DNA of 64,000 bases from Acanthaster planci. Its lineage: Eukaryota; Echinodermata; Asteroidea; Valvatida; Acanthasteridae. The stretch is taken from NCBI RefSeq assembly GCF_001949145.1, contig NW_019091387.1:1524276-1588275 (forward strand), in the 5' to 3' direction. Made by a program: the position numbers and the translations under genes. Below, in pieces: positions 22,522-35,700 of this stretch (position 1 is the stretch's first letter; each line of letters opens with the position of its first letter). Under the pieces are notes generated by a model, which worked only from the letters and a program-made list of their open reading frames with translations, ran no database searches and was not told where the DNA came from.

Positions 22522-22760
22522 TCCTTCAGGCCAGCATCCCAGTAAATTTTTGTCAATACCTCTTGAAAATTGTTCAGAAGATGCGAGTCTCCACGATAAG
22601 GTATTACCCAACCAAGTGAGTCACCATATTCATATTTTATTTCAGACAAAAGTTTCAAAGTAGCACCATCTCTTGCAATGACTAAATGATTGTTTTGCCT
22701 GTACGTACCTCAAAGGCACTGTCCAGTAGTCCAAGCGTTTTTTCAATGTTTCAGCAGAAT
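22522..22760 (-). pseudogene. Lineage-expanded unknown protein, N-terminal part
   Basis: The minus strand reads RLDYWTVPLRYVQAKQSF. After a one-base shift it reads VIARDGATLKLLSEIKYEYG, then LGWVIPYRGDSHLLNNFQEV and LTKIYWDAGLK into the gap. The WVIP..GD.HLL.NFQ block followed by a ...DAGL end is characteristic of the same expanded family as 21125-21852. The copy is broken by at least one frameshift. Confidence 0.6.
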
Positions 22761-22837
22761 CAGCCTTAGTTAAATACATACAATTAGCTAAAAATTGGAC
22801 TTCTATTCTTATTTTTTATACATTTTTTCACACTTAT

Positions 22838-23428
22838 CTACTGGCTATTAAACCAAAAATTAAATACATAAAACAATTGACATGGCACAACAAACAGAAG
22901 ACGGCTATAAAAAAGCCAGTGAATGGCAAAATGGAACAGGTGACCAGCACCTCCACAGAGCCATCCTACCACATGATGACCCCCCCACCAAAAATAAAAC
23001 CAAATATTAAGTGGAAAAGACAGGTAGAAAATGAACAAAGAAAATAAGAAAAATTTATTAATATCTGCAGCCTGCACAGCAACAGTTGGACACCCAAGTA
23101 CATACATTATCGGATTTGAAGCTAGAGCTGAACTTTGTTTTGTAAAATTCCAAAATGTGGGTCTTGAATGATGAAAATGAAGAATCTGATCTAGCTTCTC
23201 TTGACAAGGATCACTTCTTAAGGCCAATTTATATTTCTGTCCCGGAATGCTCTGTTTAGTCATGGCTGTATATTCTTGGAAAATGCTGTAAAACATGGGA
23301 AAAATTTTGCTTTCCAAACTTGTTACCTCTGCCCCTTGTCTGTTTGTCAGACAAAATTTTTTAAAAAATAAGTGACTGCAAATGTATGTTTTATTATATG
23401 GAGACTCAAGATCAGAGGCCGATCTCAT
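22838..23428 (-). other. 196-codon ORF of doubtful coding status
   Basis: Open from 23428 to 22838. The first ~110 residues have ordinary composition (for example KYKLALRSDPCQEKLDQILH). The rest is a Phe/Trp/Leu-rich stretch that looks like AT-rich non-coding DNA. The first half might be a further 5' exon of the expanded-family copy downstream. The ORF starts exactly in the left arm of the foldback at 23425, which argues that its ATG is not genuine. Confidence 0.25.
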
Positions 23429-23647
23429 AGCGCCACTTAAGCGGAAAATTTGTTTAAGCGTGAAAAAAACTTGCTTGACAAATCATGTTACCTGCCAAAA
23501 CTTCTTGTGATATGTATTGTTTTGGAATGGTATTTACCTGTCTTTTGGTTAGCATGACAATCACATAGAGTTTGAGCTGGTATCCTTTGTTTATTAAGCA
23601 AGATTTTTTTGCACTTAAGAAAATTCTGTGCTTAAGCAGCTCTATGA
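23425..23647. mobile_element. Foldback (MITE-like) element, ~223 bp
   Basis: The left arm begins TCATAGCGCCACTTAAGCGG. The right arm, read in reverse complement, begins TCATAGAGCTGCTTAAGCAC. The two stay alignable for about 70 bp (CTTAAGC..., GAAAATT..., AAAAAAAxCTTGCTT), joined by a ~75-bp loop. The divergence between arms points to an old insertion. Confidence 0.6.
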
Positions 23648-26600
23648 AATTACACAAGGGATATCTTCACTTCCAAAGTAATGAAGGAGACTAAATGATG
23701 CATCAGTATAAATTTGCAATTGACAAAAACACTGTGGGTTTCTAAAGCATTATCACTGATAAGTGTCATGCCGTTTGGCTTGCAATCGTGTCTTATCAAT
23801 CAAACAAAATGACCAGAGAAGGAGACTTCACCTGGTGTTTTTGCAAAAATACAAATGTTATGGTCATTTGATAAGATTGATGGAGTTGTTGGATACTTTG
23901 CAATCTCAACATATCACTTATACTTGTTTATTGGAAAAGTCTTATTGCAGGTTTGGCAGGCTTGTACTTGGCTTACAGTACAAGTTTACAGGAGTCCAAG
24001 GTGGCAAGAGATTGCAGAGGTGCGGCCAACAATTTTTATCAGTTTGATTACAAATCCACCAACTTAACATAATGAAATTTTGAAAAAAATGTTTTTTTTA
24101 AATGTACATGTACTTCCAAACCAGGCGTTAAGTGTTTGTTTTTTTTTAAATAATAAACTGTTTTCTCATCTGAATGCAGTGTTTTTAGACTGCTAAAACA
24201 GGGTTCTTTTTTTAATATACTAAAAACTCAAAGAGAACTTGTCAGTAATTATGGACATGTCTCGGGTTTCAGACCCACTTGCTGCATGCAGGAGTCTGTC
24301 GGATCAGACAACTGGAGTTTTTTTTTCACTTTTTTCTTTATGGCCGTGTTTTATATCATGCTCTGTAATCCACTGAATAACAAATGGTAAGAGTTTCATA
24401 GACAGATATCACAAATTTTCCCTTGCGGTGGCTTTTAGCCACTGTCTCAGGTGAAATTGTCAGGGAAATTGCTTTTGTTTTGAAATATCTATCCATCTTG
24501 TCCCAGCTTCAGGGAATCCACGTTGTCATCTGTCATGTTACAATCTGGTCACTGATTACTCCTCAGAGTACAGTACTCCTCAGAATAATTTGAAGTATTT
24601 TTCCAACTGTTCTCTCTGTCAGGGTAAATATCTTCTAGAATGTTGGTACTGCTGTCATCCCTGTCAAAAAGTGATATGACAACCTTGCTTATATTTCACT
24701 TAGGAGGTATTATATTTCACTCGATGCCTTCTTAGAAAGTTGTTTGGATCACTCACCAGAGGGCAGCAAATACTTCGCCAACCCTCATTGAAAATGACAG
24801 TCACAGCACCTAAACTGCAAATGCAGTGGGCCCGTAAGGAATGTGTTGACAATAGTCAAACATCATTTAAACATGTTTTAAACCATTTTATCCTTGATAC
24901 ACAAGGGTTCACCTTGATTCTTGATAAACTTTGGTCTTTTATTGAGTGAATTCAGTCTACTATTATTGGACACAAAGACAAAAATTAGCGCAAATACTTT
25001 AAATGTTGTTCACAGTTTTTTACCAGTTTTGTGAAAAGTGTCATCAAATTTCAAATGAACTACAATTCACAGACAGAAAATTGAGGGGAAAAAAGTTAAA
25101 TTTGGCTGTGCTGCTCATTTGCAGATCCCACATGCAAGAAAAAGGCTGACTTGAATAAAATCCACTACCATTTGTAGGCTTTTGACAAATTCTGTTGCAT
25201 GTGCATGGCTGAAGACTCCTGCTCTGATAAACTCCTGCAAATACATGTACTTGCAGAAAGCACCTGAAGTTGGTTGTTACATGTTTGCAAACATGTGTAT
25301 ATGATGTACCATGTATTCAATCTAGTATTAATACCATTACCTTAAGGTACATGTAAATGATTTACTTGGAAGTATTGGTTCTCATTTGTATTGCATACGT
25401 TTGCTAACGTTTCATTTGTGTGAGTTTGAGAGCCCTCATTCCCTGGAGCAGTCACTCAATGGGTTATGCACACTGCATTGAACAGAATAATTCTATTGTA
25501 TCAAGGTACATCTTTTACTTTAATGTATGGTCACCATATTAGACAGCCATAGGCGTATATTTAGTCTTCAAGACGTTTCTCAACAGTTTTATGCCAGTTC
25601 TCACAAGTAAAGTTTAGCCGTTCAGTCTTTTTTTTTTAGTGTGTCTTCAATATTTAATGGCGTTTCTTGAAACTGTTCTTTACATTGAGATATATATAAA
25701 GAGATTTGCTTGAAATTTGTTTTGTACAAATTCTTTATTGCGCTAAGGGTGTACATATTCACTGGAATTCCACAGACTGTTTCAATTTTGTGTACATATA
25801 CATGTAGTACAAGGCAGTACTTGAGTTCATTGAATTGATGAGTCGTATTTGTAACTGTTGACTAAAACATAACCACCTTGTACATGTACAGTTGTCAAAA
25901 GTCAATACTTGACTTTTTACGGATGGATATTTACGGTAGTGAAATTCATTTTCACAAATATTCATTAAATGCAAATTTTCATGTTTGTACATTAATTATG
26001 CATACTTCACTTCACATATTATAAATTATACATATTTTCATATTGTTTGTTTCAAGAATTTCATGACACTTTTAAAAACTTACATTTTTATTCATGTAAA
26101 GAAAAGTGCCAAAAGAGTATTACTGATGTGAAAGACATGTTACACACAAATAGAGAAGTTGATGGGCAATTCATTTTCGATTATTGTCACAAGCTTGCAC
26201 TTCACTGAGAGGACCTGGAAAGATAATTTGGGGACTTAATCCCGGTGGCATTCTCCCTGAAAGGTTTATCACATTGTGGTGAGAGGATGTGAGGTGAAAA
26301 CGTTTTTCCCTGGAGGAGTTGGCAAGTACTGTGACCCATTGTGCTTGTGAGCCTTTCCTTGTTTAGGCAGATTTTAAGACCTACAGCCACTGGGATTGAG
26401 GAAAAATTATCCTCAAACTTCTATAAAAAGGTGATTTCTGATTAGAGCATGCATTTTCATCCCTGAGGTCATTGGAAGAAAATATCCAGTAAGGGACAAG
26501 CTTCCGCTCGAAGGCCATAAAAGATGCTGAACTAACCCCATGTGTCCGAATAATTCAAAGGCATTTTGTGCAGCATTTCCTTTCCATAATACTGCTCTCT

Positions 26601-28635
26601 ATACTCAAGCTATATTTACCTGTGTTTTTGGCCAGTTATTTTCTTGTATCTTAAACACACAAGAGTATATACTGCAGCAAATATTTTTGACATAACATCA
26701 AAGAAAATCCGTTGAGAAAATTTCATCTCAGGTTATCGAGGGAGTTCAAGAATGAAGACGATGCACATGTTACCATGGTGATACAAAATTGCACGGTAAT
26801 ACAGTTAAGTTAAAAGCAGCAACCTTTGTCCTGAGTGTTGAGGGAAAAATAGGCTGTGAGTCGTCACTTGTCAAAAACAGCATGTTAGGCCCCAAATTGT
26901 GTTTCGTTCTCGTGATAAATTAGGCATTTAAACCATTATTCTGAACTCAGAAAAGCTTGTGCCCATGGCAACAGAAATCACCATTAAAATCCTATGTTGG
27001 AACTTGAGTATTATAATTTATGCTTGACGTTGCTCTGTACTAATCCTACATGTACTTAGCCTAGATGTTCCGAAATCGACAGATTTGGTTGTGCAGTGCG
27101 GATATGGGTTCAGAACAAAGCATGTGCAATTCGTAGATCAGAGAAAATCAAGAGAATTAAAGAAATCACTTCAAAAATGACAAGAAGCTCACTCCTTAAA
27201 ACACATTTTATATTGGGTTGTGTGGGTTTGGCTTTTAGATTTTGTGATTATTTGTTTTAATTTCCCATAACCTGTCTTGTTTTCAAACCAATTCTTTGTT
27301 TTCACAGATACACATGCAACATATGTTTAAAATGTATGAAATATTCATAAGAACTATGTTCTTTGTGCCATAAATAAGGTTTGTCACTCCACTACAGTTC
27401 TGTTTATGTAAAGGTGTATGCTGTTGTAATTAATGAACTCCTACACTGAAACTACCAGTGCAGGAACTAGAAAAAAATCGACTTGGTAAATTAACAAAGA
27501 ATAAATCTAATGCCTTGAGAAGGGCAAGGCACTGTAACTCCCCAAAGAGAGGAAGATTTGTTTTATCTTGTCAGCAGAATGGCATTTGGCCTCCATCCCT
27601 TGTGCTAATCGCATTTTTCTAATGTAATAAAAGTGTACAAGCAATTGTGACTAGACACAATTGGTGCTGTCACAGAAAGACACCAGAAGACAAAGCACCA
27701 AAATCTAGCAATTTGAAAATACCAAGAGAATTCAGATTTGTATATGTCTGTGGTTGTTGATGTATTATGCCACGTTGAATCAAGTGTGTAGGCGGAGTAC
27801 AAATTCAAGGGGAAAACCTCCCAATTTACATAACGGTGTTTTTCTGTGAAGAAACCTTTGGGGCTGTCCAAGCATTACACATTAGAGTGTAAGCATATAT
27901 ATATCTCTCTCTTACTGCACATGCTTATTTTCACAACAGTCCTCCAACCATAACTGAACAGCCCACAAATGTCTGGAGATTTAACTGAAGTGGCCAGATT
28001 GGAGTAGTGAGGGAGTGTAGGTTTTCAAGCTAAACAGTGGCAACACTGTCCTCCGATTGCACTAAGAAAAACACAGAGAAAGTAGAAAGGGAGGTGGATA
28101 ATAGATGCAGTGTTCTGCGAAGCTTGGAGGGAAAACGGTGAAGGTATTCCCAGGAGGATTCCCTGCTCTGCTAGCATCCTCTTCTGATGAGCTGCTCACC
28201 AACACGTCTTCATTTCATTCTAAGCTTGCCTAAGAAGTAGGCTCCTCTGGTTACAGGTGGCGGGCAAGGTAATAGAGTTTGGCACCCTGCATCTAGGTAA
28301 GTCAGATTGAAGTTAAATGAGAGTGGATGTACATGTGTGTTGTTTTTGTTTTTTGTGCAAATATGAAGTCTGGGTGCGTCACAGAATTTGCACTTTTGAT
28401 TTATACTACTTGTACGTGTATGTGACTATTGGCCTTTACCAATGGTTTGGGGGGTTTGGTTTGGTTTTGGTTTCTTGACTACTGCCTTTGGCAGTGTGTG
28501 GAAAAGGCGTTTTTTGTGTTAAAATTTCTCTTCCTCCCCGCCCCCCATGTGAGACTTGATTAAACCCTTTGCGAGTTGAAGTGTTTATCAAAGTTACCTC
28601 AAGAAAAGACTCTCATAGGCATTAGGAGCATAGCA
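23648..28635. other. Gene-free stretch
   Basis: No coding similarity on either strand. AT-rich with frequent ATTCATA and TACATG words. A GTAAGT donor-like site at 28297 follows a slightly more complex stretch, but there is no independent support for an exon. Confidence 0.45.
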
Positions 28636-29075
28636 TCATGATGACATCATCAAAGGTGAAGTGACACACCTGCTACGTTGAACACTTTGCAGGCCATTAT
28701 CTCCAGAACGATATATCTGACTGGGTTGAAACTTGGCACAAACACTAACCAAGAGGTGTTGTATGTAAAAATTGGGAAGACATCATGATGACGTCATCAT
28801 GATTGTTTTAAAGTTTCTCATTTGTCTTATTTCTTTTTTTAATGTATCTCCTATGTTTGTTTTTTACAAAATTCTTTTAACAAGACTTGGGTAGGCCAAG
28901 TATACGTGTGGTTGTTTGGAAACTTTTGTAATGTTATGATGACGTCATAAAAAATATATATTTGATTTGCATACTAAATAACATCTGATCCACATGAAAT
29001 TCACTTGGAAGTCAAACTGAAATTCTTTATCATATTTGGGAAGTGAGGTCATGATTAGATCCTTATTTGAATTTT
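28636..29075. repeat. Degenerate ~150-bp tandem repeat with TGACGTCA palindromes
   Basis: ATGATGACRTCAT blocks recur at 28642 (TGACATCA), 28789 (TGACGTCA) and 28940 (TGACGTCA), spaced 147 and 151 bp. A fourth, eroded copy near 29045 reads TTTGGGAAGTGAGGTCATGA. Between them, segments such as ATCTGACTGGGTTGAAACTT and ATCTGATCCACATGAAATTC align in the same register. This fits three to four diverged monomers of a dispersed repeat. Confidence 0.55.
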
Positions 29076-29353
29076 TATTGACTTGTGAATATTTACTATT
29101 TTCTTTAAATCACCTGCTCAAATTCACTTGAAACTTTGGCTTTAAAATAGAGTTTAATAAAGCATACATCCCGTGTTTTGATGCAGTGATGACATAATCC
29201 TGTGAATTTTCACTCACTTTTCTGCAGATACTGCAGACTTCGTAAGCATTTTTACACTATATGTATATGTTTTGTAGCACATGCATGTATGGCAAGTTAA
29301 AAAAACTTTAGAAATGCAGAAAAGCCCTCTGTTCTTTTGCAATTAGGCATGTA

Positions 29354-29788
29354 ACTGTAACATATCCGCTTGCTGATTGTCAGAACCCCAAAAACAGATG
29401 GCGTTCTTTTCCAGTCTTTTGTGTCCTGTTTCGTGTTGGCGACTGTCTGGTTTTTCGCCGGGTCCCGTCACGGTGTGAACTCACCGCTCACTCGCCGGAT
29501 CGTTTCGATGATTTACGGTGGTTTTATACAAACCTACGTGGCAAATGTCGCCCAGTTCACTGTTGCTTGAGTTCGTTTCACTGCCGCTGCCACCATGTAA
29601 AGTGTACGGGACCGTTTTAGGAAGATGAACGGATGGACAGAGGAGAACTATTTAGGACTCGACTCTGGTGTGGTTTATTCATGGATAAGATGCCTAGTCT
29701 TGTTTCCAGAGGCGTGACATACATTGTGTGGAAAAGAACGCCATCTGTTGTTGGGGTTCTGACAATCAGCAAGCGGATATGTTACAGT
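29354..29788. mobile_element. Short DNA transposon with 60-bp near-perfect inverted repeats
   Basis: The arm at 29354-29413 (starting ACTGTAACATATCCGCTTGC) is the reverse complement of 29729-29788 at 59 of 60 positions. The core of about 315 bp is richer in G+C and CG dinucleotides than its surroundings. It contains no recognisable transposase, so it is a non-autonomous element or a deletion derivative. No convincing target-site duplication was found directly outside the arms. Confidence 0.75.
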
Positions 29789-32700
29789 AACATCTGGTTG
29801 CTTGTGATAGTCCTTTTAGGTGAAATGCATCCATTCTTGAACCACTTCCTGCCAGGTGGAATTTGCACATATGCCAGATGAGTTTCCGGCAAGATTTTCA
29901 AGATTTTTCGTTTTTAAAATTCTTCAAAAATTCATAACTCCATTTACTGGAGTTTATTACGTACACGAATGACTGTCTGGTGGCTTCTCTAATCTGACAG
30001 ACAACCTCCATTGATGCCTGAGTATTTCAGTTGGGCCTACCGCCCAGTAAAGAGATCCCAGATTGTGTGGTATTTCATAAATTCCTTTGTTCCCGAAATT
30101 GGCCGAGTGCACGGTGCTGAATGCTGCAAACAGTGGTACAGCATACTGTTTCAAAACAATGACGGATTACCTCTGCCAGCTGAAAATGATGGCAATTCCC
30201 AGCAGCTCGGTCTTTTGTTCAGAGTAGGGTCTTTTGTTACATTTGGGGCACTTCGGTTATGCGTACAAACCCAAGCTACCCGGTACTGGGAACCCCAGCA
30301 CCAAGTGGTTAAGGGCAGCAATGAAATTAGTTTAATGGTAAGATGAATGTAGGTTGTGACAGCCATGCTTCTGAGTGGACTTGAAAGGATAATCTACTTG
30401 ACTATCTTTACAAAATGTCCACACTTAATGAAACCAGGGAGCACTTCCATGCTCCCTCACTGGTAAACAGAGATAGGCTAGTGTACATTCCCACCGCATC
30501 AGTGCAGAGAAAGTGCATTCCAACAGAAATGGTCGCACATGCTCACTGATGCATCCTTCGCCCAGCGCACATGAACCTATGCACATGTTGAGTTTCTAAG
30601 AAAGGGGTAGCCCTGCCATGTAAAAGCGTTTCATCTCTTGTTCCTGATATGAGCAGATTGACACTCACTGAACACTTACTGGCTTTCACGCAAATGTGAC
30701 AGACAAAATCCTAGCAGTAATGTGTAGGCCTAACTTGTGCTTAATAACTTTCAGTTCTATCTTCATAATTTCTTTAGAATTCACACTAGCAGACAAGTAG
30801 GACAGTACTGATTGTTAAAGGGGTTGCATATGCCCAGAGCTGCAATTTTATTGGAACTGGACACATACATGTAGACATGTTTCCTATCCAAAACAATTCC
30901 ATTACATGAGGCCTTGGGTGGCTTGTTCATCAGCAATTCAGATTCATCTCTGTTTCTCAAATGCAAGGAGCTCTGCTGACTTTGCAGGGATTTCATGGCA
31001 GAGGAGTCATTTGATTATAACCACAAAACATGAGCATGATTTTTCAAAAATGAGATTTCTGCGATGGATGTAGTGAAATGAAATTTCTTTTGCAAAGCGA
31101 AACCTTGGAAAGAATTTGTCTTATTGCTCTGGCTAAGCCTTGCATGCCTGCTAAAATCTATATGTACCAATATACATCTAGGGTTTAGCTTCTCCGTTTG
31201 ATACTGTTTTTGTTTTTACAACTGCCATAGAGAAAAAAATGCATTAAACACAAAGGCAGGTACAAAAGAAGAAATGAATATTTATTGCCCAATTATGTAG
31301 TATGGCACCACATGTAAAAAGTAATGAAGATAACTTGAAATAACTAAACAAAAGCAAAGCAAAACTTTGTCAGAATCTTCAATCACTTGTGTTCAGTGAG
31401 AACGTGTCATTCTTGCAACAGTTCCTTTTGGTTACAAAGGGATACATTCAAATCTTCTACTGCAGATGTCTCTTAAATAGCGTCATTTATGGCAAAGATG
31501 ATACTAAATTGTTGCTCACTGGCTACAGGTGGCTTTCAACACTTGGTCTGATACCCTCACAACCTCACTTGACCTGTGTTCCCCCACCACCCCCACTAGA
31601 CTTGCAATAGAGAGGGACAAAGAGATCTGCAGCTGCACTTGGCTACTTTGGAAAAGAAATTGTTGTCAGATCATCAACATTTCTTCCCTCCAGGAGGAAG
31701 AAATTAGAGAGCATTTGGTAGACTCATTAAGGAAATTGTTTACTCTGCATGCTATGGATGGTTGAAGGCAGATTGTGGTTGGACTGGGAAGATTTTCAAA
31801 ACTGCTGAAAGAATCAAGAAGGATTTAAGTGGAAGAAAAAAGTATTTTGTGGCCAGTAGCTCCCAAATTTGTTTCTCTGAAAGTATTTGTCGTAATTTGC
31901 ATAAGGATCACACAACTTGGAACCGAGCCTGTAGATTTTGTGCATTACCGGTAGAAATGGGCCTCACTGTTCATATTTTTTGGAGATCTAGCTTCAAAGC
32001 TAACTCCTTACAGATGTGTATGAGTGAAAGAACTGAGGGTGCTTTTTCAAAGTAGTTAGGATGAGACCTTGTCATTGGTCCTGACTGTAAAATGTTGCTA
32101 CAGTCGCCAGAATTCAGTTATTGCTCTTGCATCTGTGTCTTAGATTTGACATCTGTAGTTTTCAAGGCCACCAGGATTAGTTGCACTTCATGTTTAAGGG
32201 TTCTAGGAAAGAACAGCATGTCAACTCACACTCATTTTTTAGAGAAAAATGTCAACAGCCCATGGCCATTTTCCTCCAGGTGCAAATGGTACCACATTCA
32301 AATGTGTACTTGAGCTGTAGAAATTAAACATGATTGGAAGCTGAGTCCAGGACCATGCTGAGGACACATCAAAGTTCTCCTGCCAAGAATTAGGTCTGTA
32401 CGTCTTCATTGGTTACAAAAACACTGGCATTAACTCGAAACTCAAACCTCAAAACTCAAAACTTCAAACTCGAAAAAAAGTAGCACTCTTGCAAGTGATA
32501 ATTTCATTCTTTATAGTTAATAAATGACCCATCAAGAACAAAAACAAATACAAGAAAATGTGTCCCCTCTCAAAAAAAACCCCAGAATAACAAAGAAAAT
32601 GTGTCTGCTGTTGGTTGCTAGTTGAATATACCTATGCAAGTGTGAAATAATTCTACACTGAGGAAACCTCTCAAGTAATGGCCGATCATTGTATCAGGTG

Positions 32701-35700
32701 TTTTCTGAACAATAGCTGGTACTGGCATGGCAAATTCCTAGCATCTGTGCTTTGGACTGGAAGGTTTGAGTAGCACTCAATCTGAACCTTTCACGAGTGT
32801 TTACGTTCCATGCGGTTTCTCATAAGCGCACAAATATTTGTCAGCAGAGAGGAAAGTTCTCCTGTCACTGTGATATTTACATGTACGAGTACACACTTTA
32901 TAGCATATTGGGGTCTGTCATTTTTGAACAATATGCAATTTTGCCATAGATGACATGATTCCTCTTTATTTGCTTTGTTTTTTTCCCTTTTTTTCCTCCC
33001 TTTTGTTTATTGTTTTCTTTGGGGGCGATTACGTACATGCATCTGGGAATTAGCTTTTGTTTTGGATGATGACTTCCTCATGTAATTTTTATAAGTGACA
33101 ATCCTACATTTTTGCACTTGACAAAACAAACATTTTTTGAAGTTTCTTTCTTTAAGCACAGAAGATTACTTGGAAACTTTTCCTAGCTAGGCTTCAAATT
33201 CTGAAAAAACCTGCTAGATGCTTCATGTGTAATTTGAAGAAACCTGCATGGAATCGAATGCTATTGCTCAGCACGCTGGTTTTTTTTGTGTTTTTGGGGG
33301 GTTTTTTACCAATAAAACCTTTTGTTTGTTTGTTTGAGCTCATTGACTTCGCATAAACTAAGGTATTAATTTGAAACATGACAGAATAGAACTTGCAAGT
33401 ACAGTGTAAAGAATCCTGCTTTTGTGACTTTCATGTGATGTGGTGGTAAGAATTGTACAGGTAGATGTCATTCATATGATCACATGTCTGTCTTTCTCAG
33501 AGATTATTTTATCTCTATTTTTCTGATAGTTGCAAGGTTTGTGGGGGACAAGGAAGTGCCGCATGGTTTCCAAACCCTTTATGTTAAGACTTGCTGGGAT
33601 GTGTGGGACTGATAATTGATGTTGTTCACATCCCTTGAATTGAAGGCGTGCATTGTGGGCGAAGAGTCTACTTCCAACTTGTGTCAACAGCTTGGTTTGT
33701 TTTGAATGTCGTGGACTTCCTAAGTCGTCCTTTCCCTGTTGTGATTCTAGGCACAGTGCCAGTTGATCTAGCAGCACTCTAAAGAGACAAAAATGACTAG
33801 TGAATGTGTGTAATTTGCCACCATAGTGATGCCAATGTACATAAACAATGATGGACTGCAGTATTCTTGGTGAAATAAGTGGATGTAAATCATAGATTCA
33901 ATTTTATCAGACAGTGGCTTTTATAGTCACAAATCACATTATGTATCATAAATATTGTTACTCTAATCCTGTTGAATAGTGAATGAATGTGAATTGAATG
34001 GAGATGTCCTTAAACAACAAAACCCTTCAAATGTCACAACTAGGCAGGTGAACAAACTACATGTATGCCCCTTTCAGTTATATGCCCATTAGCCATGACA
34101 TTAATATATTTCCGTCCAAACAAAAAGCAGTACATGTTACCCAAAGCGATCTAGAAAGCTGATAAACATTGCCAAGTTTCCCTTACCTGATGCAGTGGAA
34201 ATCAGCTGTCATTTAAGCTGGCTCATTGATTTCTTGTCAAGTTAGTGCGCACCCGCGTATTTGTTCTTATAGGGCACATATGTACGTAATACACTGTTGT
34301 GCATTATAGGGGCATTGCATTGTAGGCAGGAACCCTTTTCAACCTGAGATTGTCTTGAATTTCAGGGGTCGTCATCAGTTAGGTCTGACAATGTCAGCAA
34401 GTAGCCACACCCAATGGATATGAAGCCACACTCATACTTTAATCATTTAGATTTGCATAGATGTTCAACTTAGCCTGAGGCATATCAGTTGCCTTTTTAA
34501 TGGATATTTCACAGCAGTGAGAACTTATTCCCATAGATTGATTTGGTTTGTTTTACATTGCTGGGTTTTGTATTCTTTAGGCAAATTAAAATGAAACAGC
34601 ATTTATGCAATTTGGAAATGTACAGATTTTCAGCATTCTGCCGGCTGTCTTACCCACCTGTGATCAACACTGATCCACTGTGTGGGAGCTCGGCTCAGAT
34701 CGAACACAGGTCACAAAGGCATACACACAAACACTGGTTTCTATGCTGGTCAACTGTAATTTTAAGTTTGATTTTTTACTTATGTTTATAGGACCTTTCA
34801 ACCCTGAACCCGACCAGGGCTGAATATTAATCTACGCTCATGAACATGTTGTGATGACTTTTTGCTGTTATGAAAGAGGTTGCCTCATTTCAGGGTCCAT
34901 CCCAGGTCTAATACAGAGATTTTTGACACGGCTAAAAAAGCATACTCATATGGAAATATATTGCAGAAGTTTGTTGTTAAAATCAGACTGATGCATTTCT
35001 GGTATGGTGGAGACCATGTCTGACTGGTAACTCTGATTGCTCTCAGAAATCTATTCACGTAGCAATGACAACACAAGCCTGTGCTAGATTCACCACTCTT
35101 CACCAACTCTTCTCAGGAAAGCTGGCAGGCTCCTTACCCAACAGTATGCATATAGACTCAGTATCTCCTACCTGGTCAGAAATCATTAGCATGCCAAAGG
35201 GATGTACGTCAAATTCAATTCCTAGCTTATCTGTTGTATGAATTACGCTTCAGTTGCACTGAACATCAGACTGACTACTGTTTGTCCATTTGGCATATAA
35301 GATGAAGGAACGTGCCACTGTGAAAAGCAGCAGCGTGGATATCACGTTTTGAAGTACAAAACCGAGTCCATTAGACGCACACGTACATCACAGGACCTAG
35401 ATTGTTGGGAACATGTAGATACATCATCAGTGACAACAAAACTGAAAACAAGATGTAAGGACAGAGAACAGAATGAAGAATAAATTTGCTCTTGTGGTCC
35501 TTGCAGCAAATGCCACCTCCAACTGCGACCTTAAAAGCTGAGCATTAAAAACAACAATCAGGTTTAAAAATCTACAGGCTTTCAATTCCCAAGTGTGCCT
35601 TTGTTATTTACTTCATGGAAGCAGAGGTGCCCCCTCCTGACATGGTTGGGATATTTCAGTAGTTTTTCCACCTCCTAGAAGACTGGCATTCTGGTTGCCC

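Noticed and set aside
21767-22663. Long ORFs of 257-298 codons on both strands.
   Set aside because: They are created by reading through the N gap.
28020-28296. Possible 5' non-coding exon ending at a CTAG|gtaagt donor.
   Set aside because: Only the donor is good. There is no coding potential, no defined acceptor or start, and no way to link it to the exon at 50873.
30437-30465. Small hairpin GGGAGCA/TGCTCCC considered as a microRNA precursor.
   Set aside because: The stem is too short (about 11 pairs with a bulge) and no known miRNA seed was recognised.
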